From: Antedon mediterranea
Lineage: Eukaryota > Echinodermata > Crinoidea > Comatulida > Antedonidae
Assembly (NCBI RefSeq): GCF_964355755.1
Contig: NC_092673.1
Coordinates: 19,535,001 to 19,599,000, forward strand
DNA: 64,000 bases
Direction: 5' to 3'
Shown: positions 57,591-64,000 of the stretch, piece after piece
Layout of the letters: every line of letters starts with the position of its first letter
How positions within the stretch are numbered: the stretch's first letter is position 1
Position numbers and translations under genes: made by a program
The notes under the pieces: generated by a model
The model's database searches: none
Seen by the model: the letters and a program-made list of their open reading frames with translations, nothing else
What the model was told of the DNA's origin: nothing

Positions 57591-59310
57591 GTCTATCTTG
57601 AATGAGCAGCCGTTTCTTTAGCAATATAATGTATATGCATTGTACCTCAGTGTATGTATTGTAATGCCACAATGCAGGTAGTACACTACAGTTGAATGAG
57701 CAGCCATTTATTTGTCAATGTAATGTTAGCGTGTCATACTTCAGTGTATGTATTGTAATACCACAATGCAGGTTGTACACTAATAGTTGAATGAGCAGCC
57801 GTTTATTTGTCAATGTAATGTTAGCGTGTCATACCTCAGTGTATGTATTGTAATACCACAATGCAGATTGTACAGTAATAGTTGAATGAGCAGCCGTTTA
57901 TTTGTCAATGTAATGTTAGCGTGTCATACCTCATTGTATGTATTGTGATACCACAATGCAGGTTGTACACTAATAGTTGAATGAGCAGCCGTTATTTGTC
58001 AATGTAATGTTAGCGTGTCATACCGCAGTGTATGTATTGTAATACCACAATGCAGGTTGTACACTAATAGTTGAATGAGCAGCCGTTTATTTGTTAATAT
58101 AATGTTAGCGTGTCACACCTCAGTGTATGCATTATAATACCACAATGCAGGTAGTACACTATAGTTTATCTCGTATGATACAGCCATTTATTTGTCAATG
58201 TAACGTTAGCGTGTCCTACCTCAGTGTATGCATAATACCACAATGCAGGTAGTATGCTATAGTCTATCTTGTATGAGCAGCTATTTATTTGTCAATGTAG
58301 TGTTAGCGTGTCATACCTCAGTGTATGCATAATACCACAATGCAGGTAGTATGCTATAGTCTATCTTGTATGAGCAGCTATTTATTTATCAATGTAGTGT
58401 TAGCGTTTCATACCTCAGTGTATGCATAATACCACAATGCAGGTAGTATGCTATAGTCTATCTTGTATGATACAGCCGTTTATTTGTCAATGTAACGTTA
58501 GCGTGTCATACCTCAGTGTATGCATAATACCACAATGCAGGTAGTATGCTATAGTCTATCTTGTATGAGCAGCCATTTATTTGTCAATGTAGTGTTAGCG
58601 TGTCATACCTCAGTGTATGCATAATACCACAATGCAGGTAGTATGCTATAGTCTATCTTGTATGAGCAGCCATTTATTTGTCAATGTAGTGTTAGCGTGT
58701 CATACCTCAGTGTATGTATTGTAATATCACAATGCAGGTAGTGTGCTATAGTCTATCTTGTATGAGCAGCTATTTATTTGTCAATGTAGTGTTAGCGTGT
58801 CATACCTCAGTGTATGCATTATAATACCACAATGCAAGTAGTATGCTATAGTCTATCTTGTGTGAGCAGCCATTTATTTGTCAATGTAGCGTTAGCGTGT
58901 CATACCTCAGTGTATGCATAATACCACAATGCAGGTAGTGTGCTATAGTCTATCTTGTATGAGCAGCCATTTATTTGTCAATGTAGTGTTAGCGTGTCAT
59001 ACCTCATTGTATGTATTGTAATATCACAATGCAGGTAGTGTGCTATAGTCTATCTTGTATGAGCAGCCATTTATTTGTCAATGTAACGTTAGCGTGTCAT
59101 ACCTCAGTGTATGCATAATACCACAATGCAGGTAGTATGCTATAGTCTATCTTGTATGAGTAGCCATTTATTTGTCAATGTAGTGTTAGGGTGTCATACC
59201 TCAGTGTATGCATAATATCACAATGCAGGTAGTATGCTATAGTCTATCTTGTATGAGCAGCCATTTATTTGTCAATGTAGTGTTAGGGTGTCGTAGCTCA
59301 TTGTTTGTAC
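57591..59310. repeat. Minisatellite, 97-105-bp unit, about 17 copies
   Basis: Units contain gtctatcttgtatgagcagc, catttatttgtcaatgtag, tgttagcgtgtcatacctca and ataccacaatgcaggtagta. Early units have gtatgtattgtaataccac, later ones a shorter gtatgcataataccac. The array begins about 200 bp after the Roco poly(A) signal. Confidence 0.95.
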
Positions 59311-59920
59311 AGATACAGTATTACTACTATACATATTTCTGACATGACAAGATTAAAGCTTTGCTAAATACTGCTTTTTTTTATTGGTTTCCATTTTATA
59401 TTAATTTGGTATTTGTTTGCTTAAATGAATTTGAATAATATTAGCTATGTATTTGTTTAATCACCCTTAACATTATTTGGGAAATTGTTTTTAAATGAAA
59501 TCAAACTAACTGCATAAAACCATAATGTAATTAAGAATTCATTTTATGTTTACAACTTCAACATTTCAATTTAGCATAAATGACCCACCCTTTATACCTA
59601 TCTAGTGAGTAGCTCAACATTTAAAAGTTTATTTAGTTTAGATGCAGTTTATTTATTTGTTGACCTTCACCTTTGAATCAGTGACACAAAAAGTGTTGCA
59701 GTCAAGTTTAAAAACAAACAGAAAATATGAAATTAAACAATGAAAAGGGAAAAGAAATTGGAAGTAAAAAATGTTAAAATTAAAGCTAATTAGAAGAAAA
59801 TGACTTAAGTAACTTTATTAATATGACAAAAATGACTTTATTATAATAAAATTACTGGAATATTTAGAAGCAGCAATACAAGCAATCATTGGGATTTGTT
59901 TATTTTAATTATTTTCATTT
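59311..59920. other. Intergenic AT-rich DNA
   Basis: I see no gene or repeat here. Confidence 0.4.
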
Positions 59921-60128
<208 letters not shown>

Positions 60129-60424
60129 GTGATAAAGCTGTGAGTTTTTCTTGTCAGAGAATAATAAAGATTCTCAGCTATTTTGTTAGATTTTCCCCAA
60201 GTCTGTATTGGTTTTTTTTTCTATTTATTTGTTTGTTTATTTCGACCGCGATTTTTGTCTGAAAATACACCAAACTCAAGTAATACATGTATGAAACGCC
60301 ATATGTGCAAAAATATTTATATTTTTACTAATATCAAGAAAAAACTCCGTCTGGAGCCCATATTTTGTATACATTTGTACATTACATGAGGCAAAACTCT
60401 CCCTTAGCAGAAATGGTCCACATG

Positions 60425-61521
60425 GGGTGTCACGAAACCTAAGACCACGAAAGCTAAGATCCCCTAAGACCTAAGATCACGAAAGCTAAGACCCAAGACC
60501 TAAGATTACAAATATTTATCTTTCGCACCTGCCTTGTATTTTAACTCCCAACATTTATTCTGAATACCACACCTTAGAATTGGCACTTTCATGAAAAAGA
60601 ATCACATAAAAAGTAACAAATACATTTTTAAATTGATGATTTTACCGACGTTTTTCTCGCACACAAAATGACTAGCCTACAGTACACTAGTACCAGTATA
60701 CTGTAATGTAACTCCTCGAGCTCCCCATGCTCAATGTTTTTGTTTCTATGGAACGTCAAAAGAGCAAAAATTATATAGAGGGCTGAAAACTCTGTTGGAG
60801 TCCATCTACAGTGTGGATGGAACAATGTAAAATTAAAATTGTAATGATAATAGTATAATCATGCAAGTACGAAGAAATAAATACTGGCAAATAAATTTTA
60901 ACTTAAAAATCATGATAAGTTTTTTTGTTTCGTTTTCTTTCTGTTTTTATACTTGTACTATTATTGTTGCTCTTTTGGCGCTCCATAGAAACAAAAACAT
61001 TGAGCATGGGGAGCGGAGTTACATTACAGTATACAAAGAAACGTCTGTAAAATCATAAATTTAAAGGATTTATTTATTTGTTATTATGTGTTTCTCCTTC
61101 TGAAAGTACTTATAAGTCCTAATTTTAAAGTGTGGTATTCAGGATAAAGTTAGTCAACAAATTTGGAGTCAAAATACAAGAAAGGCAGGTGCGTAAGAAA
61201 AACATCCTCTGAACCAACACATTGGAGTAAATATATACCAACAAACAACCCGTCAAGTTTGTTTGTTGTAAAGAAAAAATATACATTTACTCAACGGGCG
61301 AAAATAATGTGAGTTTATCTATGTTTTGCGGTAGTATTAAATTATATTTATGGTAAATAAATGAAACCTACTGTGTTTAAAATTATGTATGGATAAACAA
61401 GTATTGTTTTTAAGCTGTAGTATATCTTAGAATTTGTAATCTTAGGTCTTGGGTCTTAGCTTTCGTGATCTTAGGTCTTAGGGGGGTCTTAGCTTTCGTG
61501 GTCTTAGGTTTCGTGACACCC
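60425..61521. mobile_element. Foldback (Mutator-like) element with 10-bp target duplication
   Basis: Ends are GGGTGTCACGAAACCTAAGA and its complement, with about 90 bp of strong terminal inverted repeat. Weaker inverted similarity continues inward (60510-60830 against 60960-61200). Target duplications are GGTCCACATG (60415-60424) and GGTCCACGTG (61522-61531), one mismatch. A 9-10-bp duplication with long inverted arms fits Mutator-like elements. No transposase frame; frames with NKNIEHGE appear on both arms because the arms are inverted copies. Confidence 0.8.
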
Positions 61522-61531
61522 GGTCCACGTG

Positions 61532-62390
61532 CCTGTCCAGAGTGTCAACCCATAAAACACACAATTGTAATTTGATTATATTAACTGCCCATTAAATACA
61601 ACCCAAGGGTACTATTAGGTCATTTACAACAAGGTCACCTGGACAGCTCATGAAAATTCCTACATGGTTTTCAGCAATTTCTGTAGTGAAGTGTCTGTCA
61701 CACTCCAGCTGGCCTCTCATGTGTGTCAAGATCAGAACTCATAAATTGTTTAAAACAGACCAAGATTTATTACCCTGATTTTTTCAAAAACCCGGGTGAA
61801 ATGGACTGATTCTGCTAAGGGAGAGAAATGCCTAATGACAGTGATACAATATTACATAAAATGTAAATAAGATGATTTATTTCTGTGTAAAGAAAATTGT
61901 AACAATAAATAATTTATATTTTGATTCATTGTATCAGTCATTGTGTTTTGTGTGTATAGCAATATAAAGGATTATTTGTGTGTTACATTGTCTGCTACAT
62001 TGATTTTGTAACTGTAAAATACAGTCAACTCTCCAACCCAGAACATTCATTCATTTTAAAGACCAGAATTCCTTTCTTGCTTTTATAAAATGTTTTTAAG
62101 AAATCATACTTTTTAGCTTGGATGAAGTGTGTCTTGCTTCATTAAGGAGCATTGGCTCTATACTTTAATTGATATAATAGGTGTTACGTTACCAGTTTTG
62201 TCTAGAATAAAAATTTTTTTGTTTTCTTATTTTGCAATTATACATTTTCAGCCTTAAAGTTGCTTGTTCTACACATAATACAAATATAAAACAAATCAAT
62301 GCAAAATTTTGAGTAATAAGACTATAAAAAATAGAGAGGTAAAATACGCTGGAAGTAATCAAATTAATGTGTGTTATGTAGGCCTATGTT
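61532..62390. other. Intergenic DNA
   Basis: No recognised coding or repeat content. Confidence 0.4.
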
Positions 62391-62523
62391 ATGCGCAATT
62401 TGAACGATTTGCGCAATTTGAAATTGCGCAAAAAAAATCCTTGCGCAATTTGAATTGAAACATGTGTTTCAAATTGCGCAAGCAACGTATTAAATTGCGC
62501 AAGTAATCTGCAAATTGCGCAAG
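62391..62523. repeat. Cluster of seven GCGCAA sites, six as TTGCGCAA
   Basis: Six perfect TTGCGCAA palindromes and one ATGCGCAA lie within 133 bp, mostly in the context caaattgcgcaa. Two of them flank an imperfect hairpin centred on acatgt. TTGCGCAA is the consensus of C/EBP-type bZIP proteins, but the regular AAATT context may mean a short satellite. Confidence 0.85.
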
Positions 62524-62734
62524 GTTTTTCGACAGATTGTGAAATCATGCACACCCATATATTTTTATAGTAATTTCTAAGAATGATTCAAAATTAAAGA
62601 TAAATATCGCATTTCCTTATTTTAGTAGTGCAAATATTGTTATTAACAATACAGGGGTGGCGCCAGGATCTTCCCGACGCGGGGGCTACATTCCCCGACG
62701 AGGGGGCTATGCGAGCGAAGCGAGCATCACTATG

Positions 62735-62945
62735 CTGGGGGCCAGGGGGCCGCCAAGGGCCTTCGGTGGGGGTCCAGGGGGCGAAGCCCCCGGAAGCAAC
62801 GCGTTCTAGCGTCATTTGAGGTCATTTTAATCAGATTTAGGGTAGCCATTTTTTCCATTTTTTATAATGCATAAATAAAATACTGCGTGCAAAAAAACGA
62901 TGCGCGATGACTGTTTCAATCCATATTTTTCAATTTAAAAAATAA
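62735..62945 (+). repeat. Dispersed GC-rich repeat, copy 2
   Basis: It is the reverse complement of 10905..11125, with aagcaacgcgttctagcgtc and taatgcataaataaaatact. A GC-rich extension (62650-62735, gcgagcgaagcgagc) precedes it. Opposing frames at 62594..62819 are composition artefacts. Confidence 0.7.
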
Positions 62946-62964
62946 AATTTCAGAGAAAATTTAG

Positions 62965-63225
62965 AAAAATAGAGTTGGAGGTCCCGGAAATTGGACTTAT
63001 TATACTTCAAAACATGAAACAAAATATATAAGTCCCTATCATGGTTGTGACTGAGCTAAGAAATGTTTGAAAAATAGAGATGTTAGGTCCCGGAAAATGC
63101 ACTTCTTGTACTTCGAAATATGACCAGCTTTATTGTTGGGGCTGAGCTAAGAAACTGTTTAAAACTAGAGCTGCAGGTCTTCAAAAAATTGCATTTTATA
63201 CTTTGGAAACATCAGGCCTAGAGGC
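62965..63225. repeat. Diverged tandem repeat, about 105-bp unit, 2.5 copies
   Basis: Units share aggtcccggaaa, ttatacttcaaaa and gactgagctaagaaa. They adjoin the GC-rich repeat and may belong to the same element. Confidence 0.6.
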
Positions 63226-63562
63226 TTAAAAAACGCAAGCGTAGACCTTTTTCAGTCGGGGAAATAAGTTTATTCCTCCCAAGTGTATGCGTGCGTACCA
63301 TCTGGACTTCCGAGTGGTGAGAAATTCATGACATACAGGACATTGAAAATGTAATAACTTAGCTATAATAAGATGTTGGCTAAGCGAAAATGGCATGTTT
63401 TTTTGTTTAGTAATGGATGAAAAATTTATTTTAGGTGCCCCACGGTACAGAGAAGGTTACTTGTAAATTAAAAAATTGGTGAACATACGGACAATTAACA
63501 TAATTCGTTTTTGCTGCTGTAGTGTAGCGTACGTCGACGCAGTACACGACGTAACCGTCAGT

Positions 63563-64000
63563 AAACTTCGCCTGGAAAATAACTACAGTACACATTTTGG
63601 TCCCTGGATGGAACATGATATCACGCGTCTCGACCCAACGTTGAACGATTCGTACAAAGGGATACCGACAGACAAGTGCGAACCTAGCTATTGTTTAGTA
63701 GTAAGTTAGATCGCTGGCAATAATGAATGCATATAAAGTGCATAATATCACTCTGACGTACTCTCACGGTCAATGAAACGTCGCGGTTTTCTAGGCGCTG
63801 AAGCTAGCTACGAAGTGAACGCGAACGCTTTTTACTGTATATTATATTCCCCGACAAAAAGTACCCGTGTTCCCTTCGGTAACCGCCGGTAAACTTCGCC
63901 TGGAAAATAACTACATTACACATTTTGGTCCCTGGATCGAACTTGATATCACGCGTAAGCGTGTCGACCCAACGTTGAACGATTCGTACAAAGGGATACC
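63563..64000. repeat. Tandem duplication, 328-bp period, cut by the window end
   Basis: aaacttcgcctggaaaataa through aacgattcgtacaaaggg at 63563-63662 recurs at 63891-64000, with one 6-bp insertion (gtaagc near 63953). A short open frame (63476..63709) crosses the first copy and has no family features. The second copy is incomplete. Confidence 0.75.

Noticed and set aside
60628-61058. Two related proteins sharing HRNKNIEHGE on opposite strands
   Set aside because: They are the two inverted arms of one foldback element.
62594-62819. Opposing GC-rich frames with Pro/Gly/Arg-rich products
   Set aside because: They fall in a GC-rich dispersed repeat that is shared, inverted, with 10905..11125; composition explains the open frames.

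Overview
The window is AT-rich animal nuclear DNA. Genes are split by GT-AG introns, minisatellites are numerous, and transposons include a Ty3/gypsy LTR element, a Penelope-like element, CR1/L2-like and other LINE fragments, a 5S rRNA-derived SINE and several terminal-inverted-repeat elements. The protein families (ankyrin repeats with Roc-COR and a death-fold domain, and a ZU5 domain) and the short dispersed repeats fit an invertebrate deuterostome, perhaps an echinoderm. The species cannot be read from the sequence.

The main content is one large plus-strand gene, 12456..57356, which I reconstruct from 26 coding exons. Splice phases agree across all 26, giving about 1,249 residues once a single extra base is discounted. 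Domain order: short N-terminal helical segment, six ankyrin repeats, linker, Roc GTPase (P-loop GQEGVGKT, switch I T, WDHGGQ, THKG), COR, a hydrophobic hairpin, and a C-terminal death-effector-like domain. It resembles the non-kinase half of DAPK-type Roco proteins with a membrane segment added. Two features raise doubt about function in this allele: a one-base frameshift in the COR exon at about 45829, and glycine in place of the guanine-specifying aspartate of the G4 motif.

Region by region. 1..1.6 kb holds the last exon of another plus-strand gene ending in a ZU5 domain, with a 3'UTR hairpin and poly(A) signal. 1.6..12.3 kb is intergenic, with a 36-bp minisatellite, TTAA-flanked and hAT-like elements, a LINE fragment and a 31/33-bp minisatellite. 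12.4..28.3 kb holds the gene start, a 71-bp minisatellite and a segmental array of ankyrin exons with their introns; the array carries a nested stack of insertions (LINE containing a TTAA element and a Penelope-like element). 28.7..34.1 kb encodes the linker and most of Roc. 34.2..43.5 kb is one intron almost filled by a TA-flanked TIR element that itself contains a young gypsy retrotransposon. 43.7..48.1 kb encodes the end of Roc, COR and the membrane exon. 48.2..55.2 kb is an intron with a dead LINE, the SINE and minisatellites. 55.2..57.4 kb holds the last exons and poly(A) signal. 57.5..64 kb is repeats: a ~100-bp minisatellite, a TA tract with a perfect palindrome, a Mutator-like foldback element, a cluster of TTGCGCAA sites and two tandem duplications.

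All coordinates were read by eye. Splice sites are predictions without transcript support.
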